Below, piece after piece: positions 8,735 to 18,251 of a stretch of DNA of 64,000 bases. The DNA comes from Haliscomenobacter sp. GTDB taxonomy: Bacteria > Bacteroidota > Bacteroidia > Chitinophagales > Saprospiraceae. The notes beneath the pieces are model-generated. The model did not search any database, was not told the DNA's origin, and saw only the letters and a program-made list of their open reading frames with translations. The position numbers and the translations under genes were made by a program. How positions within the stretch are numbered: the stretch's first letter is position 1; the number at the start of each line of letters is the position of its first letter. The DNA is taken from positions 94,853 through 158,852 of the forward strand of contig NZ_JADKCX010000006.1 in assembly GCF_016718685.1 (NCBI RefSeq), read 5' to 3'.

Positions 8735-11546
8735 ATGCCCAGCAATACCGACGTTTTTTTGACCCTGAATACCCCCATGCATACGGCCAAAATCGGCCGC
8801 ATCAGCGTAGACCAAGGTGGCCGCTATTTGCTGACTGCCAGCAATGACAAAACCGCCAAACTTTGGGACCTGCGCAGCGGCACCTTACTGCGCACCTTAC
8901 GCCCACCCATTGGAGCTGGCAATGAAGGATGCTGTACGCTGCCGCACTTTCGCCAGATGCAGGTAGCGGCGGTAGGGGCTGGACTAGCAAAGACGGATTG
9001 AACCTCCATTTATCTCTTCGATCCCTCCAGTGGCGAGTTACTCCGGCGGCTCAGCGGCTTGCCCAATGTGATCCTTTGACCTGCAATTTTCGCCCGATGG
9101 TCACTACCTTGCTGCTGCCTTGGCCGGCAGCAACGGCATCAAAATCTGGCGCTGCAGCGATTGGGGTTTGCACGCAGAAGACAAAAACTATGGTGGTGAC
9201 GCCTACAAACTCGCCTTTGATGCCTAGGGGCAGCGCCTGGCTACCGTCTGCTACGATGGCCACCTGCGCTTACACGATGCCACAGGTAAATTGCTGCAAA
9301 AAATCAAAACCACGGGTGGAAGTCGACCCATCTCCCTCGCTTTTTCACCAGATGCACGGCTGCTGGCCATTGGTTATAATGATAGCCCCACAATACAGGT
9401 ACTGGATGCCCAAACCCTGCAAGTCTTGTATACACCCAATATAAATGGGGCAGTACCCTTGACCAACACTTGATGTCAGTTGCCTTCTCCGCCGACGGCC
9501 ATTCCCTCGCGGCGGGTGGCGTTTATCAGTTGTTCCAAAATGGCCGCTGGCAGAACCAAATCCGCGTTTGGAAACAAGCCGGGCAGGGCGAGTATACCGA
9601 TTATGCTGGCCGCGGGAAATACCATTATGGACCTCAAGGCGCTGCCCAATGGAACTTTTGTGTTTGGCGGATTCCAACCCGATTGGGGCAGCATTGATCC
9701 AGCAGCCGGGGAGCGCCAGCGCCACCTGAGTGTAGATGCCTATAGTTTTAGAGCCAAAGACAAATCCCATTTTCGCCTGGGTACCAATGGGGAGTCGCTG
9801 GGCTTTACCCCGCTGTATCAATCTCCCCGGCAGTTTCAAGTCCCTACCCGCCAACTGCGTTTAGGCGCGTCCAATGACCCCGCCGCACAAGCAGATGCCT
9901 TTGGTTTAAAACTCAGCGATTGGAATGATACCCCCAGTCCCCAACTCAATGGCCAGGCACTCAAGTTCCTCCAGCAATACGAATACAGCTATAGTGTGGA
10001 CATTGCCACGGAGGCCAGGGTTTTGTGTTGGGTGCCTAACTGGACGCTTTACTGCGCCGACGCCCAGGGGCAATTGCGCTGGCAGCAGCCCTGCAAGCAA
10101 CCGCCTTGTGCGTCAAAATCGACCCAGAAGCAAGTAGTTGCTGCGGGCTGCGGCGATGGCTGCATCCGCTATTACCGCTTTCGTGACGGGCAGCCCCTGC
10201 TCACTATATTCTTGCATCCCGACGACCAACGCTGGGTGCTCTGGACGCCCTCAGGGTATTACGATGCCGCACCCGGTGCCGAGGAATTCCTGGGCTGGCA
10301 CGTCAACCAGGGGCCAGATAGAGCCGCAGAGTATTACCCCCTCTCGCATTTTCGGGATACCTACCACCGCCCCGATGTGATCGATCTGATGCTGGAAACC
10401 CTGGATGAGGCAGAAGCACTAAAACAAGCAAACCAGGCCACCCAGCGCCAACGCAGCACCCTGCCAATCACCAGCCAATTGCCGCCCAGCGTGCGCATCC
10501 ACAGCCCACGCGATGGTGCCGAAACGGATCGTGAGCAGATCCTGCTGGAGTACCAGGTCCATTCACCCAATGGCGAAACCATCACGGGCATTCGCATCGC
10601 GGTAGATGGGCGTCCGGTCAGCGTGGAGCGGAGCATCAAACCCGTGGGGGAGCGGCTGAGCGCCCAGGTGCCCATTCCAGCAGGCGCATCTACGGTATCG
10701 GTCATCGCCGAAAACCGCCACGGGGCGGGTGTAGCGGCTACCGTGCAGGTCTTGCGGCGCAAACCCGAGCCAGTAGCCAGTACCGTGGACATTCGGCCAG
10801 TGCTCTACGTGCTGGCCATCGGGGTCAGCGCCTACCAACACGCGGACATCAATCAGCTGGCCTTTGCCGCCAAAGACGCTGAAGATTTCACCACTTGCCT
10901 GCGCCGCCAGCACAACCTGCTGTACCGCAGCGTGGAGATCAAACTGCTCACCGAGGCCGACGCCCACAAAGACAATATCCTGGATGGACTCGATTGGCTG
11001 GTGCAACAAACCGATAGCCGCGATGTGGCCATGCTCTACTTCTCGGGGCACGGCATTCAAGACAACCAGGGCAATTTTTATTACCTGCCCGTCAATGCTG
11101 ATCCGGGAGCACTGCGGCGCAGCGCCCTCTCGCAAGGGGATGTACAAGCCACCATCCGCTCGGTGGCGGGCAAAATCGCGGTGTTTATGGATGCTTGCCA
11201 TTCGGGTAGCCTGATGCATCCACTCACGGCGCGGAGCTTGCCGCCCGACATCGCGGCGGTGGTCAATGAACTTTGTGCCGCTGAAAACGGGGCTGTGGTA
11301 TTTTCCAGTGCCACCTCTCGTGAATATGCCCTCGAAGACGCCCGCTGGCAAAACGGGGCCTTTACCAAAGCGCTGGTGGAAGGGCTGTCGGGCAAAGCCC
11401 TGGCCAACGAACAAGGCAAAATCACGGTCAAATCCCTGGATGTGTATGTGTCGGAACGGGTGAAGGAACTGACGAGTGGCAAGCAGCACCCGGCTACGGT
11501 GTATCCGCCGAATGTGCCGGATTTTCCGGTGGCGGTGCGGGGGTAG
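8735..11546 (+). pseudogene. WD40-repeat / caspase-like (peptidase C14) protein, N-terminal part frameshifted
   Basis: Pieces in three frames join into one protein of roughly 930 residues. The N-terminal WD40 propeller is visible as GGRYLLTASNDKTAKLWDLRSG, then FSPDGHYLAAALAGSNGIKIW, LAFSPDARLLAIGYN and SVAFSADGHSLAAGG. From about 9610 one clean frame runs to the stop: a further WD-like region, an Ig-like segment (about 10480-10770), and a C-terminal caspase fold. The caspase dyad is intact: His in YFSGHGIQD (codon 11049-11051) and Cys in MDACHSGSL (codon 11196-11198). The damage between about 8920 and 9610 is several one- or two-base indels plus an in-frame TAG at about 9224. Bacterial WD40-caspase fusions are thought to act in signalling or programmed proteolysis; the substrate is unknown. 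Either the sequence is poor here or the N-terminal half has decayed. Confidence 0.8.
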
Positions 11547-11603
11547 GGAGAAACGCGACAAGTGCTTAATTAGCGTGAGTTTTGAGTTAATCAGGTAAGA
11601 ATG

Positions 11604-11750
11604 TGCGACTTCTCCGAAGTCGGAACCCCGGATTGTCAATATGTTCTACAAACGTGTGACCTCTCCGAGGTCATTTTATCGACTTCGGAGAAGTCGCATG
11701 TTTGTAGCATTTGTATCAGCAGTTTTTTTACGACTTCGGAGAAGTCGCAC
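11604..11750. repeat. cluster of four palindromic 17-20-base repeats
   Basis: Copies: tgcgacttctccgaagtcg (11604-11622, reverse orientation), variant tgacctctccgaggtca (11657-11673), cgacttcggagaagtcgca (11680-11698) and cgacttcggagaagtcgcac (11731-11750). Each is itself a hairpin. They fill the gap between the caspase-like gene and the HisC-like gene. No gene is visible in this gap. They resemble REP-type intergenic palindromes. Confidence 0.75.
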
Positions 11751-11842
11751 TTCTTTGATTATCAATAGGATTAATTCAGGATTCACGTTATATTTACAGG
11801 CACCTCTATGCAAGCAGTCCACTAACCATAAAACCACCACCT

Positions 11843-12976
11843 ATGTCCAATCTCTCGCGCCGCCAATGGCTCAGAACCGCCGGTCTAGCCTCCGGAGCCT
11901 TACCCCTGATGAGTGTTGCTGGAAAAGCCGCTTCTTTTGAAGGCTTTTTAGCCTCCTTGAACCACCTGCCACCCGGCATCATCGCCAAACTGAATTCCAA
12001 TGAAAACCCTTACGGGCCATCGGAGTTCGTGCGCAAAGCCATCACGAATGCCTTTGACAAAGCCTGTCGGTATACCTTTCCAGAAACAAGTGCAGTGGTG
12101 GAAAAAGTTGCCGCCAAAGAAGGCGTTAACCCCGACCAGGTGCTGCTCACCGTTGGCTCCACCGAAGGACTAAAAATCACTGCGCTGGCGCTGCGCCTGT
12201 TCGAAGGGGAAGTGATCGCCCCTGCACCCACTTTTGATGCTTTGATGGTATACGCCGAAGCCATGGGCGGCTACGTCAATCGAGTCCCCGTGCTGGACAA
12301 CGCGGATCTTTCCCTCGACCTCGACGAGATGGAACGCCGCGTGACGGCCAATACCCGCCTGGTTTTCGTTTGTAATCCCAACAACCCCACTGGAAGTATT
12401 CTTCCCGCCGCCCGACTGAGGGATTTCTGTGAAAGCCTTTCCAAACGCACCGTGGTGTTTAGTGATGAAGCCTACTTCGATTACATTACCGAGCCGGGCT
12501 ATCCCAGCATGGTGGAGCTGGTCAAAAAGAACGCCAACGTGATTGTGTCCCGCACCTTTTCAAAAGTGTACGGCATGGCGGGGATGCGCATTGGTTACTT
12601 GATTGCACGCCCCGACCTCATTCGCCGCCTCAAAGCGGTACAGATCGATCAACCCAATATGCTGGCGTTACACGCCGCCAATGCCGCTCTTGTCGATCAG
12701 GATTTTTACCGTTTTAGCCTGCAAAAAAATACCGAGGGCAAAGCCTTGCTTTACCAAACCCTCGATTCGTTGAAGCTGCCCTATGTGCGCAGCCATGCCA
12801 ATTTTGTCTTTTTCAAAACAGGCAAAGACATTGGCGGGGTCATCCGCGACATGCGGGCGCAGGGCATTGAAGTAGGCCGTCCGTTTTTGCCCTTGTCGGA
12901 GTGGTGCCGCGTGAGTACCGGGAAAATGGAAGAATTGGAGGCATTCAAAAAAGGTATATTGAAGGTACTGGGGTAG
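11843..12976 (+). CDS. HisC-like PLP aminotransferase with a twin-arginine leader
   Basis: A 377-residue fold-type I aminotransferase closest in layout to histidinol-phosphate aminotransferase. Landmarks: NENPYGPS near residue 53, the VCNPNNPTGS loop at 177-186, the SDEAYFDY aspartate/tyrosine motif at 207-214 and the PLP Schiff-base lysine K241 in SRTFSKVYGMAGMRIGY; an Arg for the substrate carboxylate is in WCRVSTG. The N terminus, NLSRRQWLRTAGLASGALP, is a Tat signal (SRRxWL plus hydrophobic stretch). The mature enzyme is therefore predicted to be periplasmic, unlike the cytoplasmic HisC of histidine synthesis. No other his gene is nearby. The physiological amino acid is unknown. No obvious operon partner. 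Confidence 0.85.
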   Translation: MSNLSRRQWLRTAGLASGALPLMSVAGKAASFEGFLASLNHLPPGIIAKLNSNENPYGPSEFVRKAITNAFDKACRYTFPETSAVVEKVAAKEGVNPDQVLLTVGSTEGLKITALALRLFEGEVIAPAPTFDALMVYAEAMGGYVNRVPVLDNADLSLDLDEMERRVTANTRLVFVCNPNNPTGSILPAARLRDFCESLSKRTVVFSDEAYFDYITEPGYPSMVELVKKNANVIVSRTFSKVYGMAGMRIGYLIARPDLIRRLKAVQIDQPNMLALHAANAALVDQDFYRFSLQKNTEGKALLYQTLDSLKLPYVRSHANFVFFKTGKDIGGVIRDMRAQGIEVGRPFLPLSEWCRVSTGKMEELEAFKKGILKVLG

Positions 12977-13002
12977 CTAGAATTGTGAAGACAGCTCAAA
13001 AA

Positions 13003-13033
13003 AGCCCGGCAGCGAACATTCGACTGCCGGGCT
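13003..13033 (-). terminator. intrinsic terminator of the DAB operon
   Basis: Arms agcccggcag (13003-13012) and ctgccgggct (13024-13033) pair exactly. On the minus strand the stem is followed by a T6 run, giving a standard intrinsic terminator just after the dabB stop. On the plus strand it also follows the HisC-like gene, so it may stop transcription from both sides. Confidence 0.8.
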
Positions 13034-13042
13034 AAAATCTTC

Positions 13043-14906
13043 TTAGGAAGATCTAAAAGCGATAGGATGATAAGCTTTTTTATGCTGGCCCAGAAAAATC
13101 CGGGTGTATATTCTCAAAATGGTCAATTCCAGAAACAGAAAATTCAATCCCATCAATCCGACCAGAACCAGTTGATTGGCCGAAACGTGGGTAAACATCA
13201 AGTCGATGCCAATGAAAGTTGGGGTGATGGGAAAACCTGAAAAACCCAAACAAGACAACAGAAAAACCAAGGCAATCTCCCGGTGTTCGTAACTGTGACC
13301 GTGGTAGTGGTCTAAGGCAAGACTTCCTTCTTTGGCTTTGATGCGGTGCAGGCAAATGTATCCGACTATCGCCGCTATCAGCGCGCCACTCAAGTAAAAA
13401 GCGATTTCCAGGAGCTCTACATCCTTGTTCCATAAAATCGAAAGTGCGATAAACGATTGGCTAAAAAATGCGGTCAGCCAGGCTTGCTGCGCATCTTTGC
13501 GCTCCGTAAACGCTTTCAGTACCATCAGCAAGGCCAAACCGAAAAACAATGGGTAGATAAGTGTACGCATGAACACTGATGCTTCCTTTGAATAGAATAC
13601 TTGCAGTGCCGGTAGCTTGTAGCAAACCATCGGGACAAGCCCCAAGTCCGGCGCATGAAACTCAATTGACGGCCAATCCACTTGAAAGGATGCCACATGT
13701 AGCTGCTGAGTAAATAATCAAAATTCCATTCCTTGAGGCTTAAAATATAAGCACCTTGTTTTATTTTTTTGAACAAAGAATCGGGTTCAACGGTATTGCG
13801 AGGCCTAAAGTTGAAAAACATATCGTGTACCAAATAACTCAGCACCGAAGGAGAAACCAAAAGCTGATAGGTTCTCAAAAAAGCATTCCCGGCAAAATGG
13901 AAGAGCGCCAATACATGAAAACCGAGGGCGACTTCAATAAAAATCAATCCGATTTGAGCGATGGAAGCATAAGCAATCTGGGTTTTAACCGTCGATTGAA
14001 CCCGGGCAATCAGGGTCGCAATGACGCTGCTGAGTAAACCGACCGCAATGACCAATCCTTTGATGATCCATTCATTTCCCCAAAAAGTATAGGTACGCAA
14101 CAACAGAAATACCCCGATGTGTACCGAAAGGGAGCCATAAAAAATGGCACTTGAGGTGGTTGGCCCTTCCATGGCCCGGGGCAACCAGGTGGAAAAAGGC
14201 AATTGTGCTGATTTGATGGCAGCCGCAATCACAATCATAATAGAGATAAACATGGACTGGAAATGGTGCGCACGGAATACATACAGTACCGGCTCGACCT
14301 GGTTCCACTCCATAAAAGTGATGTTTTTGTGCCACAAATGATGGCTCATCCACATCGCCAGGATCAGACAAATATCGCCTAGTCGATAAAAAGACAGGAC
14401 TTTAAATCCATTTTTTACAGGTAAATAACGATCGCGGTAAAAGGCAATCAACAAGAATGAGGTGATGCCCAGAATTTCCCAACCGACAAAAAGTGTCTCA
14501 AAATTACCGGAGAAAACAATCAGGTTGTAACCCACAAAGAAGGCAAGCAGAGTGGTAAAAAAGCGTTTAAATCCCTCTTCCCGGTGCATGTAATACCGAC
14601 TAAAAATGACCACTAAAAACGTCAGAATCGCACCCATAAACGCAAAGACGGCAGTGGTTTTGTCGAAATAGAAATCAATAAAAAACTCAAAATGGGGGCT
14701 TTGGTACAATACGATGCTTTTGACGTCCAGTGTAGGATAATGATTCACCAACCACCAGGGAATAAAAGCAATGGTTCCCAACAATTGCAGTCCAACGCTG
14801 GCAATCGCAAGGCCAGAAAGGATGGATTCTTTTTACGTGATACCAACAGGCTGGTCAAAAAGGCCAGTATCGGAAGAACAATAAAGAATTGCAGTATAAC
14901 TTGCAT
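13043..14906 (-). CDS. dabB: DabB-like proton-conducting membrane subunit (NuoL/MrpA family), two frameshifts
   Basis: This is the membrane partner of DabA in the energy-coupled inorganic carbon pump, a relative of complex I NuoL that is thought to couple cation flow to CO2 hydration by DabA. The start is ATG at 14906 (MQVILQFFIVLPILAFLTSL), nine bases after the dabA stop. Core motifs are clear: GWEILGITSFLLIAFYRDR, the SAQLPFSTWLPRAMEGPTTSSA block with the conserved Lys and Pro, and a C-terminal region with GFSGFPITPTFIGIDLMF. The reconstructed length is about 620 residues with many hydrophobic helices. Two indels break the frame, near 14816-14830 and near 13610-13660; both flanking frames align with DabB in order, so a full protein is likely. 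Confidence 0.85.
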
Positions 14907-14915
14907 GGTAGAACG

Positions 14916-17535
14916 TCAATTGAGCGTGAAAACGGGCAAATTTTCCTGGGTGGCATTGGCAATCTGGTTCGTTTCCATTTCATTTGCGGTTTCAATCAGC
15001 ATATGGAAATCCTGGACTACTGCAGTATGTCGTGTTAATGGGTTGTATGGCACAAATGCACCTGCTTTGAAATAGTAGAACTGTTTGGTTTCAGGATTGA
15101 GGACCACCAAATGCACCCATTCGTTGATGAACCATTCGTACATTTCCGGCGCAGATTGAATGGTTTTTAACACCACCTCCGGGAAATGCTCCACGATAAT
15201 CAGCAAGCGCATTGGATCATGTACTTCGATCATTTGTACCGGAAGGCCGGGGCGCAAATCACCATCGCTGCTGTTGGCTACGCCAAAAAGACCCATGACG
15301 TTGTGGGGCAATTTGGTTCCCGCGCCCAGTTTGTAATTGTCTACCCGCGAAAAATAGTACTCCAGGTTAATCCCGCCACAAACCGGCCCAAGGGGGCGCA
15401 TGATGCCTGGAAGCAATTTCCCTTTCAGGTCGGTGCGGTAATCGTATGAGTTCAAAAATGCCCGGCGATCCAGGAACAAACCTTTGGTCAAATCGCGGCG
15501 CCCCACGATGCAAAGGGTATTGGTTCCGTGACCCAGTTCTGGTCGGGGTTCAAACAAGGAAACCGAGCGGTTTTTGATGGCTTTGCGGATTTTTCGAATG
15601 TGCATTTTACTACTGATAGATGCGAACCTCCGCGAGCGTTCTTTGGCGTTCAGGTCAAGTGCAAGTTCAAAAGCGGCAACATTTTTCCGGTGCAATCCAA
15701 AATTTTCAGTTGTAAGGATACGGGTATCAAAATAGGCCATTTCATCAGCAGCGGTATCGTGCAGTCCACCTATGAATTGTGTTTCCACAGGTATGTCTAT
15801 GCCGTTTGATTTCAAACCAGCCCTCACCCCAGGATGATTAGCCATATGGGCAAATACCCTGGCATTCACCGAGCCTGGTCGTCCGCTACATGCCCCACAA
15901 TCGTGGGCACCATGGTGGGGGTTATTTGCACTACTCGACCCATGGGCAATGACGTATACAATGGGCGCAAAATTTTTGATCAAACCCATGCCGCGCAATT
16001 GTCCTTCCACCCGCGTGGTCATTTCTTCCACGGTAAACCCGATTTGTAGACCATTTTCACGGTCATCCGGATTTTTGTTTTCAATGCTGAGTTCGGCATC
16101 ATTGTTCATGTGTGCAAAAGCATCGGAAATGGCAGGGCTCATTTTGGGGCGGAAGAGGGTCAGAAAGGTTTCGACCGCTGCCCAGAAACCGAGGGTCAGG
16201 GTGATGACGAAGCCGGGCAAGAGGGTATGTGTTTTATTGCTGAACAACAGCACCTTTTTGCGGTGGGTGCTTGCTCCAAATTCTTTGATTAAATAAGCAG
16301 GGGTTACGGGTGCTGGGCAGAGTTTTTCATAAAACTGCCCATTTTCAGGTTGAAAAAAAAACTCCACCCCAAAAAAACCTGGAGCTCCTAGCGTTTGGCA
16401 GCTTGGATCTACATGTTCGATGTGCCGACGCAAGGAACATTCCCGTTCATCGATACAAAAGATCGCTTGGAAACTATTGGCTATGGTTGCTGGATGAAGG
16501 AGTTGTTCTCGTTTGCCAATCCCGGCAAGTACTGCATCGTAATAATCCCACTCAAAAGCGTTTTGCCAAAGCGAAAAAACTTCTTGCAATTCAGTGGCTT
16601 CAACTTCGGCGAACAGATTCTGGGGAGGGGTATTTACACGTGTAGAGAGGGGTTGCCATCCCTTTCCTAGCTGCGCTTCCAGGGCATCAATTTCCAACAG
16701 CAATTCAAAAATAATCAGCTCACGCAGCGATATTTTTCGGCTATCGAGTAAGGCCTCGGGTTTATCCTCTATGGCGGATACAATCCCGGACCAGCCCTGG
16801 TGGCTGAATTGCTGATCAAAAAGATATTGCTCGAAGTAACGTTCGTCACCTACTACTCTGCCCAATAAGTCGCTGATTTTCAGTTTGTCCTGAAGTAACA
16901 GGTTGCGGGCTCTTTGGGTTTTGAAAAAACTCGTAAACCCGTTGCGCTCCAATTCCTTCAATGCGGCCAAAAATCCGACATCATTGCCCGGAAATTTCCA
17001 GAGGGAAATGCCCTGATCCAAATAACTACACAGCACCCGGAAAAGTAAGGGCTGAACCAATGTGTCCAAGTCAAGGTGAAATTGGCTTTTCCAATGTGCT
17101 CTCAAGCTGTTGATTCGGGGAATAGTGGAGGTATCGTAAGGGGCCGAAATCAATTTTTCCTTCCATTGTGCTACCTGTCTGGCTCCTTTTGTCTTCTATT
17201 ACTCGATTGAGCACTTCTTCCCGAATGCGGCCATTTTTGTACAATTGCCGGAATTCTTCCAACTGTAGCGTAACCTGGTAACCAAAAATTTTTGCAGCTT
17301 TAAAAATGGCTTCGTAAAATTTCAGGTGCTGATACGCATGCAAAGAATTGTGGTGAATAAAATCTTTTAGCGCTGATTGAGCCGGCAAATGGTGTTTGAT
17401 TTCGTGCAAAACATGAGCTTCATCAAATGGGGGATGGATTTTACCATTCAGATAAGCATCTTGAGCATCGACCGATTCAATGGACACTGGATTTTTTGCA
17501 GCGAATTCAACACCAACTTGCGACTTGATCATCAT
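14916..17535 (-). CDS. dabA: DabA, DUF2309 inorganic carbon transporter subunit, one frameshift
   Basis: DabA (UPF0753/DUF2309) is a membrane-associated, zinc-dependent beta-carbonic-anhydrase-like subunit that, with DabB, accumulates bicarbonate in the cell. The reconstructed protein is about 873 residues. The predicted zinc and catalytic residues fall in FCIDERE (C about 360, D about 362) and AHGSSSANNPHHGAHDCGAC (H about 531, C about 546). Their spacing is nearly the same as in the characterised Halothiobacillus DabA (C351, D353, H524, C539). The N-terminal frame ends in error in the T4 run at 17187-17190. Removing one base joins VIEDK to GARQVAQWKEKLISAPYD and gives one continuous frame. 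The gene follows beta-carbonic anhydrase by 20 bases and precedes dabB by nine. Confidence 0.92.
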
Positions 17536-17555
17536 CGTTAATTTTGAAATCAGGT

Positions 17556-18236
17556 CTAAGCCATATGGACTTCAACCGAGCTTTTATTGTGAATCCAAGT
17601 ATCCTCAAAAAAATCAACGACTCCGGAATCCAGATGGTGTTTGGCACCAATGATGGCTATTTCCCCTTTTTCAACCATCTGTTCCAAAATGTAACTCCGG
17701 TTGAGGATGGTTTTTACCGAGCGCTTGATGTTGATATCGGTTACGTTTTCCACAAAGTCAGCATTTTTGGAATTGCGTTTTTGGGGTTCGCTTACCGTAT
17801 TTTCCTGATAGACGGCAGGTTGGATTTTGGCCAACAAGTCGGTCAGGTTACCCATTTCAACGTGGTCACAAGCGCCCTTAATGGCACCACAGCTGGTGTG
17901 TCCCAATACCACAATTAGCTTTGATCCAGCTATTTTACAGGCAAACTCAAGACTGCCAATGATATCGGTATTGACTACATTACCGGCGATGCGAATTGAG
18001 AATACGTCGCCCAAACCCTGATCGAAAATTAACTCTGCCGAGGTACGGCTATCTATACAACTTAGAATCACGGCAAAGGGCCACTGACCATCGCGGGTTT
18101 CGTTGGCTTGTTGAAGCAAATTGCGGCTGATTTTTAAATTATTGACAAACCGCTGATTTCCTTCCTTCAAAAATTCCAAGGCTTTGGTCGGAGTAATGCT
18201 TGATTGTGTTTCAAATGAATGCGCTTTCATAATCAC
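17556..18236 (-). CDS. beta-class carbonic anhydrase
   Basis: This enzyme interconverts CO2 and bicarbonate. The 226-residue protein has the beta-class zinc site: C60 and D62/R64 in SCIDSR, H113 and C116 in GHTSCGAIKGA. Fold landmarks include AGNVVNTDIIGSLEFAC and a C-terminal GEIAIIGAKHHLDSGVVDFF. The start may be the first or third codon (MIM). It lies 15 bases after the SulP gene and 20 bases before dabA, so it is part of one transcript. In this setting it would equilibrate the carbon delivered by SulP and DabAB for carboxylases. A separate gamma-class anhydrase is encoded at 33201-33722. Confidence 0.95.
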   Translation of the reverse strand: MIMKAHSFETQSSITPTKALEFLKEGNQRFVNNLKISRNLLQQANETRDGQWPFAVILSCIDSRTSAELIFDQGLGDVFSIRIAGNVVNTDIIGSLEFACKIAGSKLIVVLGHTSCGAIKGACDHVEMGNLTDLLAKIQPAVYQENTVSEPQKRNSKNADFVENVTDINIKRSVKTILNRSYILEQMVEKGEIAIIGAKHHLDSGVVDFFEDTWIHNKSSVEVHMA

Positions 18237-18251
18237 TATGTGTTGATTTTA

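Noticed and set aside
10563..11639. Minus-strand frame of 358 codons over the caspase domain
   Set aside because: It opposes the clean caspase frame with its catalytic dyad, and contains no recognisable motif.
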